Positions 46,414 through 58,222 are shown, counted from the first letter of the stretch. The stretch is DNA of 64,000 bases from Rhodoferax saidenbachensis (GCF_001955715.1 NZ_CP019239.1:3038001-3102000); one strand, 5' to 3'. Notes: a model not told the origin generated them from the letters alone. Made by a program: numbers and translations.

Positions 46414-47484
46414 TTAACGTCCTGCAGCGGCCGTGGACAAGGCCGCCAGGGTTTCGTCCACACGCGGCAGCTCCAGCGACTTCATCTGGGTCTGTATCTG
46501 CTGCAGCAGCGTGATCGCCGTTTGGGTCTTGCGCGAAGACGTATCAAAGTAACGCCCCAGCGAAACCGACGCCGTGGCGAGGTCAGAGCGGGCCGAATTG
46601 ATCTGCCGGGACAACAGCCCCAGGCGCGCATTGAGCAGCTTGAGCTTGAGGTTCTCGCGCAGGAAGAAGGACTGCTCGGGCGACAGCAGAGCCGCGTCCG
46701 GGTCTTCGATACGGCTGATGCGCACCAGACTGCGCACTTCGTCACGCACCACCAGGCCCACGCGCACCCACCAGTTGGTCACGCTTTCCTCAGGTTTGCG
46801 CTTCAGGGGTTCATTGGCACGCGCCGGCGCCACGGCATTGGCCATTTGTAGATCGTCGGTGAGCTGGATCAGTTCGTCCAGCTTGACCAATAGCGCTGGC
46901 GTGTCGGCCAGTGCTGTGGCCTTGATGCGTGACACATCGCGGGCAATGGCGCGCTGCAGCGGCGTCATGCGTGGCTGGGCGGCGCGGGTGATGCGCAGCT
47001 CAGCGGTTTTGAGTGCGGCCAGCAGCGGCTCGGCGCTGCCGGTCAGTTGCGCCTGCTGCTGGGCCAGCCGGACGGCGGATTCAATGTCCACCACCAGGTT
47101 TTCATCGCGCGAACGCGACAGGCTCTGCATCAGCTCTTCGAGCTGGGTGCGCTGCAGCGAGACTTCGCTCAAGCGCGCCTCGGTCACGGCCAGTTTGGCG
47201 GCGGTTTCCAGCGCCACTTCCTGCGCCTGTTTGGCGAAGGCACGCGCTTCGACCACCTGGGCGGTGGCGTCGGCGCTCTGGCGCGCCAGGTGTTCCTGGA
47301 TGGACGACAGCTTTTGCCACAACAGGCCGCTGCTTACCAGTGCGACCAACGCGAGTACCGACACGCCTTGCAGCAAGCGCTGCGGGCGAGGCGCCGGTTC
47401 GGCCGACGGTGGTGGCTCGGTGGGCACGTTGTCTTGCGGCACTGGCTCTGGCAGTGGCGCGGCAGCGTTGGGCTCGGTGTTCAT
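46414..47484 (-). CDS. hemX: HemX-like uroporphyrinogen-III C-methyltransferase-family membrane protein
   Basis: The 356-aa product starts with a Pro/Glu-rich segment, then one membrane helix (about 37-54, GVSVLALVALVSSGLLW) and a long coiled-coil domain (about 60-150). This is the HemX form; despite the annotation name, no SAM-binding methylase motifs are visible. It overlaps hemD by 4 bp and is 4 bp from hemY. Confidence 0.9.
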   Translation of the reverse strand: MNTEPNAAAPLPEPVPQDNVPTEPPPSAEPAPRPQRLLQGVSVLALVALVSSGLLWQKLSSIQEHLARQSADATAQVVEARAFAKQAQEVALETAAKLAVTEARLSEVSLQRTQLEELMQSLSRSRDENLVVDIESAVRLAQQQAQLTGSAEPLLAALKTAELRITRAAQPRMTPLQRAIARDVSRIKATALADTPALLVKLDELIQLTDDLQMANAVAPARANEPLKRKPEESVTNWWVRVGLVVRDEVRSLVRISRIEDPDAALLSPEQSFFLRENLKLKLLNARLGLLSRQINSARSDLATASVSLGRYFDTSSRKTQTAITLLQQIQTQMKSLELPRVDETLAALSTAAAGR

Positions 47485-48275
47485 TGCAGGGATTCTATAG
47501 ACGCCATCAGAGCGGCAAGTGTCGGACGTGACTCACAAACAACAGCAAAACCGGCGTCGCGGGCCGCCTGCGCAATCCGCGCATGGGTCACCACGGCCCG
47601 CGCCTGGCCCCAGGACTGGTCCGGGCACAGCGCCTGCAGATTGGTTATGGCCTCCGAACTGCTGAACAACCAGACCGATCCGTCCTGCGCGGCCTGTGCC
47701 GTCAGCGCAAGATCCGCCGCCGACAGACTGGGCCGATGCCGCTGGTAGGCCACCACAAAATCCACAGTGCCGCCCGCGGCCAGCACCTGGCCGGCAAACC
47801 AGTCCCGCCCCACACCCTCGTCACTGGGCCCGGCCACACTACCGGTGCCACGCACGATCAGCACGCGGTAGCCCGGCTGCACTTGCGCCCGCACCACGGC
47901 CCACAGGGCTTCGGAGTCAAACTGCCCGGCTTCGCGGTCGGGCGCATCGATACACGCGGCCTCTACTCCCGCACGCAACAGCGCCGAATAACTCCCGGGG
48001 CCAGGCACAAATGCTCTTGTTTTGATAGCTTCTTGCGCACTGAATACGTGGGCTACAGCCCCTTTTAATGCAAAAAAGTGGTCTACGGCATTGCCACTGA
48101 CAAACATCACGGCGTCGTAGCGGGGCAGCCGCTCCCAGGCGGCCCGCACGGCCTGCAAATCGGGCGCTGCGGACACGGCGATCAACGGCAGGGGCAGCGC
48201 GTCATATCCCGCCTGGCTCAGCGCATCCACCCATTTACGCGCTTCGCTCAGGGGTCTGGTGACGATGACCCGCAT
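47481..48275 (-). CDS. hemD: Uroporphyrinogen-III synthase
   Basis: The 264-aa product begins MRVIVTRPLSEARKWVDAL, with the bilobal fold of HemD. It closes hydroxymethylbilane to uroporphyrinogen III after HemC. Residues about 70-88 (AVAHVFSAQEAIKTRAF) are encoded by a family-A repeat copy on 48012-48068, a likely insertion in a loop that keeps the frame. It is 4 bp downstream of hemC. Confidence 0.9.
   Translation of the reverse strand: MRVIVTRPLSEARKWVDALSQAGYDALPLPLIAVSAAPDLQAVRAAWERLPRYDAVMFVSGNAVDHFFALKGAVAHVFSAQEAIKTRAFVPGPGSYSALLRAGVEAACIDAPDREAGQFDSEALWAVVRAQVQPGYRVLIVRGTGSVAGPSDEGVGRDWFAGQVLAAGGTVDFVVAYQRHRPSLSAADLALTAQAAQDGSVWLFSSSEAITNLQALCPDQSWGQARAVVTHARIAQAARDAGFAVVCESRPTLAALMASIESLQ
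48012..48068 (+). repeat. Dispersed repeat, family A (copy 7), inside hemD
   Basis: TGCTCTTGTTTTGATAGCTTC then TTGCGCA, and GGGCTACAGCCCC: nearly the whole consensus, read in frame as SAQEAIKTRA on the coding strand. Confidence 0.75.
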
Positions 48276-48279
48276 GGGA

Positions 48280-49200
48280 TCAATCCGCTCTGGGCGCTTG
48301 CGCAGGCACCCGGGCCTGCAACTGGCGCGCCACTTTTTCCCCCAGCGCCACGGCCTGGGCTATTTCCTGCACCGGGCCTTGTGCCTGCGCCTGCACCAGG
48401 GGCAACACCCCGTCCGGGTCACCCCAGGTGGCCTGGATGTGCAAGATGCCGTTGGTCACCGTGGCATAGGCCGCCAGCGGCATGGAGCAGCTTCCGCCCA
48501 TCACGCGGCTCACCGCGCGTTCGGCGGAGACCACCAGCCAGCTCTGCCGATGCGCCAGCGGTGCTAGGGCCTGCACCACATCGGGCCGGTCCGAGCGCAC
48601 TTCAATGCCCAGCGCGCCCTGCCCTGCGGCGGGCAACATCTGGGCCGTGTCAAACGCGGTGCGGATGCGGCTTTCCAGCCCCAGGCGCTTGAGCCCGGCC
48701 GCGGCCAGCACGATGCCGTCGTACTGGCCATCGTCGAGTTTTTTCAGGCGGGTGTCGAGGTTGCCACGGAGAGGTTCAATCTTCAAATCAGGGCGCAACG
48801 CGCGCAACAGCGCCACGCGGCGCAGGCTGGAGGTACCCACCACCCCGCCCTGCGGCAATTCGGCCAAGCTGGCGTAGCGGTTGGAGACCCAGGCGTCGCG
48901 CGGGTCTTCGCGCTCCATGACACAGGCCAGGGCGAAGCCCGGGGGCAGCTCCATGGGCACGTCCTTGAGCGAATGGACCGCCAGATCGGCCCGGCCTTCT
49001 TCCAGCGCCAGCTCCAGCTCCTTGACGAACAGGCCCTTGCCGCCCACCTTGCTGAGGGATCGGTCCAGGATCTGGTCGCCTTTGGTGGTCATGCCCAGCA
49101 GGGTCACGCTGTGGCCCTGCTGTTCCAGCAAAGCCTTGACGTGTTCGGCCTGCCAGAGAGCCAGTCGGCTCTCCCGTGTTGCGATGGTTAAATGGGCCAA
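48280..49200 (-). CDS. hemC: Hydroxymethylbilane synthase
   Basis: The 306-aa product has [21 protein letters not shown] and [12 protein letters not shown], whose Cys carries the dipyrromethane cofactor, plus [11 protein letters not shown]. It assembles four porphobilinogen units. It starts hemC-hemD-hemX-hemY and is divergent from ppc with 53 bp between start codons. Confidence 0.96.
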   Translation of the reverse strand: MAHLTIATRESRLALWQAEHVKALLEQQGHSVTLLGMTTKGDQILDRSLSKVGGKGLFVKELELALEEGRADLAVHSLKDVPMELPPGFALACVMEREDPRDAWVSNRYASLAELPQGGVVGTSSLRRVALLRALRPDLKIEPLRGNLDTRLKKLDDGQYDGIVLAAAGLKRLGLESRIRTAFDTAQMLPAAGQGALGIEVRSDRPDVVQALAPLAHRQSWLVVSAERAVSRVMGGSCSMPLAAYATVTNGILHIQATWGDPDGVLPLVQAQAQGPVQEIAQAVALGEKVARQLQARVPAQAPRAD

Positions 49201-49253
49201 AATCGTAACCTGTTGGTAATCGGTGAAGAGCCTTCAATGCTAGCATGGGGACC

Positions 49254-52088
49254 ATGAAAAATGCCCCCCTGTCCACCCCCGCATCCACCCCTGCCAAACG
49301 CAGCAAAGACAAGGAACGCCCGCTGGTGGAAGACATCCGCTTTCTGGGCCGGATTCTGGGAGATGTGATCCGGGAACAGGAGGGGGTGGAAGCCTTCGAG
49401 CTGATCGAACAGATCCGCACCCTCTCCGTGGCGTTTCGCCGCGACGCCGACCAGGAGGCCGACAAGGCCCTCAAAAAGCTGCTCAAGGGCCTCTCCGGCG
49501 ACCAGACAGTCAGCGTGATCCGCGCCTTCACCTATTTTTCGCACCTGGCCAACCTGGCCGAAGACCGCCACCACATCCGCCGCCGCGCAGTCCACGAGCG
49601 TGAGGGCGACACCCAGGAAGGCAGCGTCGAGGTGGCCATGGCGCGCCTGCGCTGGGCCGGTATTTCCACCAAAACCATCTCCAACACCCTCGCCAAGAGT
49701 TATGTGTCGCCCGTGCTCACGGCCCACCCGACCGAGGTGCAACGCAAGAGCATTCTGGATGCCGAACGCGACATCGCCCAACTGCTCACCGCGCGCGACG
49801 AGATCAAACAACTCGCCGCTGCCTTTGACAGCAAGAAAGACGCACTGAGCCCGCGCGAGCTGGCCGCCAACGAAGCACAGATGCGCGCCCGTGTGATGCA
49901 GCTCTGGCAAACCCGGCTGCTGCGCTTCTCCAAACTCACCGTGGCCGACGAGATCGAAAACGCGCTGAGTTATTACGAGTCCACCTTCCTGCGGGAAATC
50001 CCCAAGCTCTACGCCGAACTCGAAGGCCTGCTGGGCAACCAGCCCGTGCACAGCTTTTTGCGCATGGGCCAGTGGATCGGTGGTGACCGCGATGGCAACC
50101 CCAACGTCAGCGCCCAGACGCTGGAATACGCGCTGCGCCGCCAAGCGGAAGTGGCCTTGCGCCACTACCTGACCGAGGTGCACTTGCTCGGTGGTGAACT
50201 CTCCATCTCGGCCATGCTGGCCGAATGCAGCCCCGAGATGCAGGCGCTGGCCGAGCGTTCGCCCGACCAGAACGAACACCGCAAGGACGAACCCTACCGC
50301 CGCGCCTTGACCGGTGTGTACGCACGGCTGGCCGCCACCCTCAAGGACCTGACCGGTACCGAGGCCGCACGCCACGCCGTAGCGCCGCAAAACGCCTACC
50401 TGCTGGCAGAAGACTTTGTGGCCGACCTGCGTATCCTGGAATCTTCGCTGAGCGCCCACCACGGGGCTGCCCTGGTGGCGCAGCGCCTGCACCCGCTGAT
50501 CCGCGCAGTGGAGGTGTTCGGCTTTCACCTGGCCACGGTCGATTTGCGCCAGAGCTCGGACAAACACGAAGAGGTGGTGGCCGAGCTGCTGGCCACCGCG
50601 CGCATCGAAGCCAACTACAGCGCCCTCGACGAACAGGCCAAACGCGTCTTGCTGCTGGGCCTGCTGCAGGACGCACGCTCGCTGCGCGTGCAGGGCGTGG
50701 AGTATTCGGCCCATGCCGTGGGTGAGCTGGCCATTTTTGAGATGGCCAAACGCATGCGCAAAAACTTTGGCGTGCAGGCCATCCGCCACTACATCATCAG
50801 CCACACCGAAACCGTCAGCGACTTGCTGGAAGTGCTGCTGTTGCAACGGGAAGTGGGACTCCTGCGCGGCACGCTGGACACCCAGGCGGTGGCCGACCTG
50901 ATCGTGGTGCCGCTGTTCGAAACCATTGAAGACCTGCGCAATGCCGCGCCCATCATGCGGGAGTTCTACGCACTGCCTGGCGTGGCCGATCTGGTCAAAC
51001 GCAGTGGCTGCGAGCAGGACATCATGCTGGGCTACTCCGACTCCAACAAGGACGGCGGCATCTTCACCAGCAACTGGGAGCTCTACCGCGCCGAAATTGC
51101 ATTGGTGGAATTGTTTGACGTGCTGGCGGCCGAACACAATATCCAGCTGCGCATGTTCCATGGCCGCGGCGGCACCGTAGGCCGTGGTGGCGGCCCCAGC
51201 TACCAGGCCATCCTGGCCCAGCCCCCCGGCACCGTACGCGGCCAGATTCGCCTGACCGAACAAGGCGAGGTGATCGGCTCCAAATACGCCAACCCCGAAA
51301 TCGGCCGGCGCAACCTGGAGACCCTGGTGGCCGCCACGCTGGAAGCCACGCTCTTGCAACCGACCAAATCGGCCACCAAGGCCTTCCTCGAAGCGGCAGC
51401 CGAGTTGTCGCAGGCCAGCATGGCGGCCTACCGCGCACTGGTCTACGAGACCCCGGGCTTCACCGAATATTTCTTCAGCTCTACACCGATCCGTGAGATT
51501 GCCGAACTCAACATCGGCTCACGCCCCGCATCGCGCAAGGCCTCGCAGCGTATTGAAGATTTGCGCGCGATTCCCTGGGGCTTTAGCTGGGGCCAATGCC
51601 GCCTGACCCTGCCGGGCTGGTTTGGCTTTGGCTCGGCAGTGCAGAAGTTCATCCAACAGGGCACGGCTGCGCAGCAGAAAGAGCGCCTGGCCTTGCTGCA
51701 GAAGATGTACAAGCAGTGGCCGTTCTTCCGCACCCTGCTGTCCAACATGGACATGGTGATGGCGAAGAGCGATCTGGCGCTGGCTTCGCGTTACTCCGAA
51801 CTGGTGGCCGATGCGCGCCTGCGCAAGAAGATTTTCACGGCCATAGAAGCCGAGTGGCAGGCCACCGCCCAGGCGCTGGGCAGCATCACCGGCGAGAAAC
51901 AACGCCTGGCCAACAACGCAGCCCTGCAACGCTCCATCCGCCACCGCTTTCCGTACATCGACCCTCTGCACCATTTGCAGGTGGAACTGGTACGCCGCTA
52001 CCGCGAAGGCAAGGCCGACGAACGCGTGCAGCGCGGGATTCACATCTCGATCAACGGCATCGCCGCTGGGCTGCGGAATACCGGTTAA
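49254..52088 (+). CDS. ppc: Phosphoenolpyruvate carboxylase
   Basis: The 944-aa product (ATG at 49254, with GGGG just upstream; 49245 is possible) has [38 protein letters not shown] and the C-terminal RNTG. It carboxylates PEP to oxaloacetate to refill the TCA cycle. The C-terminal RNTG, needed for allosteric aspartate control, is intact. Confidence 0.97.
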   Translation: MKNAPLSTPASTPAKRSKDKERPLVEDIRFLGRILGDVIREQEGVEAFELIEQIRTLSVAFRRDADQEADKALKKLLKGLSGDQTVSVIRAFTYFSHLANLAEDRHHIRRRAVHEREGDTQEGSVEVAMARLRWAGISTKTISNTLAKSYVSPVLTAHPTEVQRKSILDAERDIAQLLTARDEIKQLAAAFDSKKDALSPRELAANEAQMRARVMQLWQTRLLRFSKLTVADEIENALSYYESTFLREIPKLYAELEGLLGNQPVHSFLRMGQWIGGDRDGNPNVSAQTLEYALRRQAEVALRHYLTEVHLLGGELSISAMLAECSPEMQALAERSPDQNEHRKDEPYRRALTGVYARLAATLKDLTGTEAARHAVAPQNAYLLAEDFVADLRILESSLSAHHGAALVAQRLHPLIRAVEVFGFHLATVDLRQSSDKHEEVVAELLATARIEANYSALDEQAKRVLLLGLLQDARSLRVQGVEYSAHAVGELAIFEMAKRMRKNFGVQAIRHYIISHTETVSDLLEVLLLQREVGLLRGTLDTQAVADLIVVPLFETIEDLRNAAPIMREFYALPGVADLVKRSGCEQDIMLGYSDSNKDGGIFTSNWELYRAEIALVELFDVLAAEHNIQLRMFHGRGGTVGRGGGPSYQAILAQPPGTVRGQIRLTEQGEVIGSKYANPEIGRRNLETLVAATLEATLLQPTKSATKAFLEAAAELSQASMAAYRALVYETPGFTEYFFSSTPIREIAELNIGSRPASRKASQRIEDLRAIPWGFSWGQCRLTLPGWFGFGSAVQKFIQQGTAAQQKERLALLQKMYKQWPFFRTLLSNMDMVMAKSDLALASRYSELVADARLRKKIFTAIEAEWQATAQALGSITGEKQRLANNAALQRSIRHRFPYIDPLHHLQVELVRRYREGKADERVQRGIHISINGIAAGLRNTG

Positions 52089-52092
52089 GACA

Positions 52093-52857
52093 CTACTTCC
52101 AGCGTGCCTCGATACGTGCGTACTCTCCTGTGCGGCGCACCTTCTCCAGCCCGGCATCAAAACGCGCGATCAGCGTATCGATGCCCGGCTTGCTGGGCGC
52201 AAACGAGATATAGAGATTTGGCTCGACCAGCACGCCGCGCTGCTTGAAGCCCGGGGCCAGCTCGGGGTGGTTTCTGGCAATCTGCTGGGCCACCCGGTCA
52301 AACACCAGCACGTAGTCCACACGGCCCGCCACCAGCTTGCGCACGGAATACAGGTCAGAGGGCGCCACATCCCGCAGCATGCGGGTGTCGTTGTCAAAGG
52401 CTTCGCCGTAGTCATACCCGTTGGTCACGCCAATGCGCGACCCTACGAGGTCCGCAAGTTCCACCCGAGTCTCTGGCTGCGACGCGCGCCCGTAAATGGC
52501 AATCCGCGCCTTAAACAGCGGCTTCTTGTGCCAACGGTAGCGGTCTTCGGTACGGGCGTCCCGCAAGGTATTGAAACAACCCGCCAGCACGCCGTTGTCC
52601 ACCAGCTTCATGCAGCGCGCATATGGCAGTGGCACCAACTCCACGTCCACCCCCGCGGCCTTCCAGGCCGCACGGGCCAAGTCCACCGCAAAACCTGCGG
52701 GCTTGCCGTCTTCCACATAGGAGTAGGGGCGCCAGTCATCTTCCGCCCCAATGCGAATGGGCTCTGCCGCTAATGCCTGGGAAACGACCAGACAAAGCAG
52801 GACAGCGCAGGCGACCTGCACTCCACCCCGCAACCACCGCAGACCTGCCATGCCCAT
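52093..52857 (-). CDS. Periplasmic solute-binding protein, family 3-like
   Basis: The 254-aa product has a signal peptide (about 1-31, ending SQALA) and the family 3 fold: IRIGAEDDWRPYSYVEDGKPAGFAVDL, then LVGSRIGVTNGYDYGEAF. The start at 52857 overlaps the algR stop by 3 bp (TGATG), so translation is coupled to the response regulator. No transporter permease is encoded near, so it may act as a sensor input rather than in uptake (inference). Confidence 0.85.
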   Translation of the reverse strand: MGMAGLRWLRGGVQVACAVLLCLVVSQALAAEPIRIGAEDDWRPYSYVEDGKPAGFAVDLARAAWKAAGVDVELVPLPYARCMKLVDNGVLAGCFNTLRDARTEDRYRWHKKPLFKARIAIYGRASQPETRVELADLVGSRIGVTNGYDYGEAFDNDTRMLRDVAPSDLYSVRKLVAGRVDYVLVFDRVAQQIARNHPELAPGFKQRGVLVEPNLYISFAPSKPGIDTLIARFDAGLEKVRRTGEYARIEARWK

Positions 52858-53621
52858 CAACGCGCCACCAATTCCCGCACGGCGGCCAGTTGGCGGCGTG
52901 ACACGGCCAGCACCTCGGTCACGCCATCCAGCCGAACCGCCCAGCCCTCGCCCTCTTCGGCATCAAAGTGTTTCTCCAACGCCCGCACCGCGTGGCGTGC
53001 GATCAGCGCATTGCGGTGCACACGAAAAAACTGCTCGCCGTATTTGGCTTCGAGTTCGTTGAGTGAGCCATCGAGGATGTAGCTGCGCGTGGCGGTACGC
53101 ACCGTGATGTATTTGAGCTCGGCCTTGAAGTACAGCACCAGATGCAGTGGCACCCGCTCGGTGCGGTTGCGCTCCTGAATCACCAACACCTCTTGTGTAT
53201 CGTTTTGGGCCGCCAGCCCTTCCTGGCTGTGCACAAAGCGCTCTACTTTTTGTAGTGCGGCTTGCAACCGCTCCAGCCGCACCGGCTTGGTCAGGTAGTC
53301 CACCGCTTCCAGCTCAAACGCCTGCACCGCGTGTTCGGCATGCGCGGTGACAAACACCAGCGCAGGCGGGTGCGGCATGTCGCGCAGCGATTGGGCCAGC
53401 GCTAGGCCGTCGGCGCCAGGCATGTGGATATCGAGCAGCACCACATCAAAATGTTGCCCTTGCAGCTGTTGCATGGCCTGCACCGCGTTGCCGGCTTCGG
53501 CCTGCACCACGGCCTTGGGCGCGCTGCAATCGCCAAGGAGTGTGCGCATGCGCGAACGCGCCAGCGCCTCGTCGTCCACCACCAGGACACGCAACAGGTT
53601 GCCCGACGCTGCGCCGCTCAC
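52857..53621 (-). CDS. algR: LytTR response regulator, AlgR-like
   Basis: The 254-aa product has a receiver domain (about 10-130, Asp in VVLLDIHMPG) and a LytTR DNA-binding domain (about 150-250, YFKAELKYITVRTATRSYI; FFRVHRNALIARHAV). Its gene order, argH-algZ-algR near hemC-hemD, matches Pseudomonas AlgR. It overlaps algZ by 4 bp. Target genes are not known here. Confidence 0.88.
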   Translation of the reverse strand: MSGAASGNLLRVLVVDDEALARSRMRTLLGDCSAPKAVVQAEAGNAVQAMQQLQGQHFDVVLLDIHMPGADGLALAQSLRDMPHPPALVFVTAHAEHAVQAFELEAVDYLTKPVRLERLQAALQKVERFVHSQEGLAAQNDTQEVLVIQERNRTERVPLHLVLYFKAELKYITVRTATRSYILDGSLNELEAKYGEQFFRVHRNALIARHAVRALEKHFDAEEGEGWAVRLDGVTEVLAVSRRQLAAVRELVAR

Positions 53622-54655
53622 AGTGGCACCTCCATGCGCACCTGGTAGACCCCGTTCTTGAGCGCGCTGCGGAACTGGCCTTGCACGTCATGCAGCAAGT
53701 TCAGGCGTTCGCGCACATTGCGCAGTGCCACGCCGTGGCCTTGCGCACCCTGCCCGGCTGGCACCGTATTGGTCACCTTGATGACCACGACCGAACCGCG
53801 GCGTTCGCTGGAAATTTTGATGTCGGCACCCGCAGCACACGGCTCCACGCCATGCAGTACGGCGTTTTCCACCAGCGGCTGCAGCAACAGGGGCGGCAGG
53901 CGGGCCTTGTCGGCCGCCGGGTCCAGCGCCCACTGCACACGGAGGCGCTCGCCAAAACGCACTTGCTCAATGGCCAGGTAACGCCGCGCCAGCGCAATTT
54001 CGTCGGCCAGCGTGACGGATTCGCCGTGGTCTATCAGCGCGTGGCGAAACAGGTCGCTCAGGTCCTCCAGCAGCGCCTCCGCCTTGGCCGGCTCGGCGCG
54101 CACCAGCGCAATCGCGCTATTGAGGGTGTTGAACAAAAAATGCGGGCGTATGCGCGACTGCAGCTCCGCCAGCCGCGCCGTGGTGTCTGCCGGCGTGCGG
54201 CCCTTGGCCCGCATCACCAGGCCCGCCACCAGCACGGCCGAGATCAAGACACCACTGAAGGCGCTGGCCACCCAGGGGCCGGGCTCCAGCAGCCCAGCAA
54301 TATGCAGCACACCACAACCGTACAGACCGGCCACCGCGCCCAGAGCCACGGCCACGGTGTACTGCACCAGCGGCTGCACACGCGCCAGCGGGCGCTTGGC
54401 AATGCAGGTGGTCAACAACCAGGCCAGCGTGGCCGGCAAGGCACCACCGGTAATCAGCGCCACACGCGTTACCCAGTCCAGAAAGTTGCCCGTGGCAAAC
54501 ATGCTGACCGCCGCCACACACACCTCGACAAACAGCACCGCGCGCAACACCACACCCATCTGGCAGGCATCAAATACCAGCGCAGGCCGCTGCGTCGGCG
54601 GCTCGGTGGCCGGGCCCAGATCCTGGAACGCCGATAATATTTGGGTGTCTTTCAT
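53618..54655 (-). CDS. algZ: LytS-type sensor histidine kinase, AlgZ/FimS-like
   Basis: The 345-aa product has four membrane helices in residues about 30-140 and a His_kinase domain with the phosphorylated His in IRPHFLFNTLNSAIAL and an ATPase domain (PPLLLQPLVENAVLHG; GHGVALRNVRERL). It pairs with AlgR. No extracellular sensor domain is seen. It is divergent from argH by 39 bp. Confidence 0.88.
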   Translation of the reverse strand: MKDTQILSAFQDLGPATEPPTQRPALVFDACQMGVVLRAVLFVEVCVAAVSMFATGNFLDWVTRVALITGGALPATLAWLLTTCIAKRPLARVQPLVQYTVAVALGAVAGLYGCGVLHIAGLLEPGPWVASAFSGVLISAVLVAGLVMRAKGRTPADTTARLAELQSRIRPHFLFNTLNSAIALVRAEPAKAEALLEDLSDLFRHALIDHGESVTLADEIALARRYLAIEQVRFGERLRVQWALDPAADKARLPPLLLQPLVENAVLHGVEPCAAGADIKISSERRGSVVVIKVTNTVPAGQGAQGHGVALRNVRERLNLLHDVQGQFRSALKNGVYQVRMEVPL

Positions 54656-54694
54656 GTTTGACAGATTTTGACTCTATTCCAGGCAACGCCTCCC

Positions 54695-56118
<1,424 letters not shown>

Positions 56119-56128
<10 letters not shown>

Positions 56129-56196
56129 TTTTCAAGCCAAACAGGCCTGTAGCCCTTATGGAACATGCGCAAGCAGCTATGGTTTTCATAGTAATT
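56119..56196 (-). repeat. Dispersed repeat, family A (copy 8, left flank of the orphan gene)
   Basis: CTGGGCTAGTTTTCAAGCC, then GGCCTGTAGCCCTTATGG, TGCGCAAGCAGCTAT. A near-identical copy lies at 56727-56801. Confidence 0.85.
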
Positions 56197-56216
56197 TGAG
56201 CCACGCACTTGCCACC

Positions 56217-56735
56217 ATGTCCGCGATAACACGCTGCGAACTGCCCCAGGAAGCCCTGCTGCGCCGTTACCAGCGCGAGGGGGCTTATGCGGATTGTTAT
56301 GCGACGGACGTGACCGGGCAGGTTTCACACGCGGCGTTTGTCGAGGCCTTCTACACCACCTGGCTGTTCAAGGTAGAGGCGCAATTGCTCGCGTGGCTGG
56401 TGGCAAAACCTTCGACCAATGCCCAGGCCCGGCAACTTGCCACCGGGGCCACCGACGCCTTTGCGGCGTGGACCGTGGAGGCACGTGCAGTGGACCAATT
56501 GCTCCTGTGCGACTTTCAGGGGCGCACACGGTCGTGGTTGATGGTGGCTGCCCATCCGGACGCTGCAACCGCGGGGACACGTTTGTACTTTGGCTCGGCA
56601 GTCGTTCCATCACAAAGGGCTGGCGACTCCAAACCGCGGTTGGGCCCCGTGTTTGGCCTGCTGCTGGGTTTTCACAAGCTGTATTCCCGCGCACTGCTGT
56701 CGGCCGCGAAGCGTCGTTTGGCACGCCTGGGCTAG
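56217..56735 (+). CDS. Hypothetical protein flanked by repeat copies (172 aa)
   Basis: I do not recognise this 172-aa protein. From the ATG at 56217 it reads as a mixed alpha/beta soluble protein (ELPQEALLRRYQREGAYADC, AAFVEAFYTTWLFKVEAQLL), with a Gly/Ala-rich stretch near the C-terminus and no signal peptide. The gene sits exactly between two direct copies of the family-A repeat, and both it and argH end in RLG-TAG, so the 3' end may have been copied. Confidence 0.65.
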   Translation: MSAITRCELPQEALLRRYQREGAYADCYATDVTGQVSHAAFVEAFYTTWLFKVEAQLLAWLVAKPSTNAQARQLATGATDAFAAWTVEARAVDQLLLCDFQGRTRSWLMVAAHPDAATAGTRLYFGSAVVPSQRAGDSKPRLGPVFGLLLGFHKLYSRALLSAAKRRLARLG

Positions 56736-56801
56736 TTTTACAAGCCAAAAAGGCCTGCAGCCCTCATGGAATGTGCGCAAGCAGCTACTCTTTTGATAGT
56801 G
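56727..56801 (-). repeat. Dispersed repeat, family A (copy 9, right flank of the orphan gene)
   Basis: CCTGGGCTAGTTTTACAAGCC, GGCCTGCAGCCCTCATGG, TGCGCAAGCAGCTAC, in the same orientation as copy 8 with about 80% identity over 75 bp. Confidence 0.85.
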
Positions 56802-56830
56802 AAAATGCTGCCCTGACGGATGCAGGCGAC

Positions 56831-57742
56831 TTACTTACGCCCCAATTCCGCAGGGTTGAGCCAGAAGGCCGGGTTGTCCAGCGGCTCGTCCGGGCCGAGT
56901 TGGGAGTTGTCGATTTTCAGCAAGCGTCGGCGTGACAGGTCCAACTGCTTGAGCACCAGGCCGTACTCCTGCAAAAACAGGCGCTTGAGCGTTCCATCGG
57001 CCACCATCGCGGTGAGCCCCGCTTCGACCCGCCGGGCCCGCAGCTTGCCGTCCGGGGTGTTGGGAAACCAGTAATAGCCCGGCATCGGGTAGTACAGCAA
57101 CAGCCCTTTTTCAATCGCCAGATCGACCAGGCTGGCCTGCCGCGCCTCCAGCTCGCGGCCCGCCTCGTACACCCCGCGGCTGAACGCGTCAAAGCGCTTC
57201 TCCTGCAGCATCTGGAACAGGCCCTCGAAATCACTGCCGCGCACCACCTGCAGACCGGCGTCTTCCAGTATCTTGCCGTCGACCCAGGTGGTGCCCTGGC
57301 CGATACGGATGGCCTGCAGGTCGGCCACCGTGCGGATGGCATCAAAACGCGGCTGGTCTTCCGCCCGTATCAGGAAAACGCGAAAACCCAGGACGCCAAA
57401 GTCCTTGGGGATGCGCACGGCCACCAGGCGTTTGTCCAGGTCCTTGCGTGCGGGCAAAGACACGGTGTTGACCAGGCCGCCGCCCTTCTCCATTTCCACC
57501 ACCTGGCGCGTTTCGTTCATCTCGTTGATGGCCATGTGCAGCTCAAACGGGCCAAACTCCCGCGTGGTGCGTTCCAGCGCCATTCTCAAGACCGTGCGGG
57601 TGTACTGTTTGGCCACCGTGCTCTTCATCTCGGACGGTGGCAATTTGTAAATAAAAACCATGGGCGCTGCAGCCATGGCGCAGCCCGTTGCCCACAACAA
57701 CAGGAGCAACAAACCTACACAGCAACAACGACGCAGCGGCAT
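56831..57742 (-). CDS. Periplasmic solute-binding-like protein
   Basis: The 303-aa product has a signal peptide with a possible lipobox (LLLLLLWATGC), then a family 3-like solute-binding fold (FDAIRTVADLQAIRIGQGTTW, FDAFSRGVYEAGRELEARQA). It lacks close similarity to the binding protein at 52093. No transporter permease is encoded nearby. The ligand is unknown. Confidence 0.75.
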   Translation of the reverse strand: MPLRRCCCVGLLLLLLWATGCAMAAAPMVFIYKLPPSEMKSTVAKQYTRTVLRMALERTTREFGPFELHMAINEMNETRQVVEMEKGGGLVNTVSLPARKDLDKRLVAVRIPKDFGVLGFRVFLIRAEDQPRFDAIRTVADLQAIRIGQGTTWVDGKILEDAGLQVVRGSDFEGLFQMLQEKRFDAFSRGVYEAGRELEARQASLVDLAIEKGLLLYYPMPGYYWFPNTPDGKLRARRVEAGLTAMVADGTLKRLFLQEYGLVLKQLDLSRRRLLKIDNSQLGPDEPLDNPAFWLNPAELGRK

Positions 57743-57896
57743 ATCCGCATGCTACGGTCTATACCGCATGGCGCCTATGAGGTGGAACACCAATACACAA
57801 GGCCCCACGGATCACGCGGTGGCCCTTGATGCAATGGCGGGCTTGGTCCATACTGGGTCGCACACCCCTCCCGCAATCCCCGTTTCCAAGGACGCT

Positions 57897-58136
57897 ATGG
57901 ACCTGCTTAAACACGACATCCTTCACGAATTCCCCCAACTCAAAGACAAGATCCAAGCGCTGCGGTCCGGCAACGCGCATTTCTCCAAGTTGTTTGACCA
58001 GTACGACGCACTGAACCGCAACATCGCCAAGTTTGAAGGCGGTGTAGGCGCCATCAGTGACGAGGCGATGGAAATCGAGAAGAAGAAACGGTTGAAGCTG
58101 AAAGACGAAATTACCCAGATGCTGAGCCAGCCCTGA
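57897..58136 (+). CDS. YdcH/DUF465 family protein
   Basis: The 79-aa product starts MDLLKHDILHEFPQLKDKIQ and ends KKKRLKLKDEITQMLSQ, matching the small helical YdcH/DUF465 family. AAGGA lies 5 bp before the ATG at 57897; a longer frame upstream is rejected. Function is unknown. Confidence 0.85.
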   Translation: MDLLKHDILHEFPQLKDKIQALRSGNAHFSKLFDQYDALNRNIAKFEGGVGAISDEAMEIEKKKRLKLKDEITQMLSQP

Positions 58137-58166
58137 AGGGGCCTCTCACTCTTGCAGGCAAGAAAA

Positions 58167-58185
58167 ACGGGGGCCAGGCCCCCGT
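58167..58185 (-). terminator. Rho-independent terminator after DUF3455 gene
   Basis: Perfect 9-bp stem ACGGGGGCC/GGCCCCCGT with a 1-base loop, followed on the minus strand by TTTTTCTT. It ends the DUF3455-cytochrome-ferritin transcript. Confidence 0.8.
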
Positions 58186-58222
58186 GGATTGAACACTTGT
58201 AACGGTCTTACTGCGCGTTTGG

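Noticed and set aside
49188..51359. Very long minus-strand frame opposite ppc
   Set aside because: It is the high-GC antisense shadow of ppc; the sense frame has all PEPC motifs.
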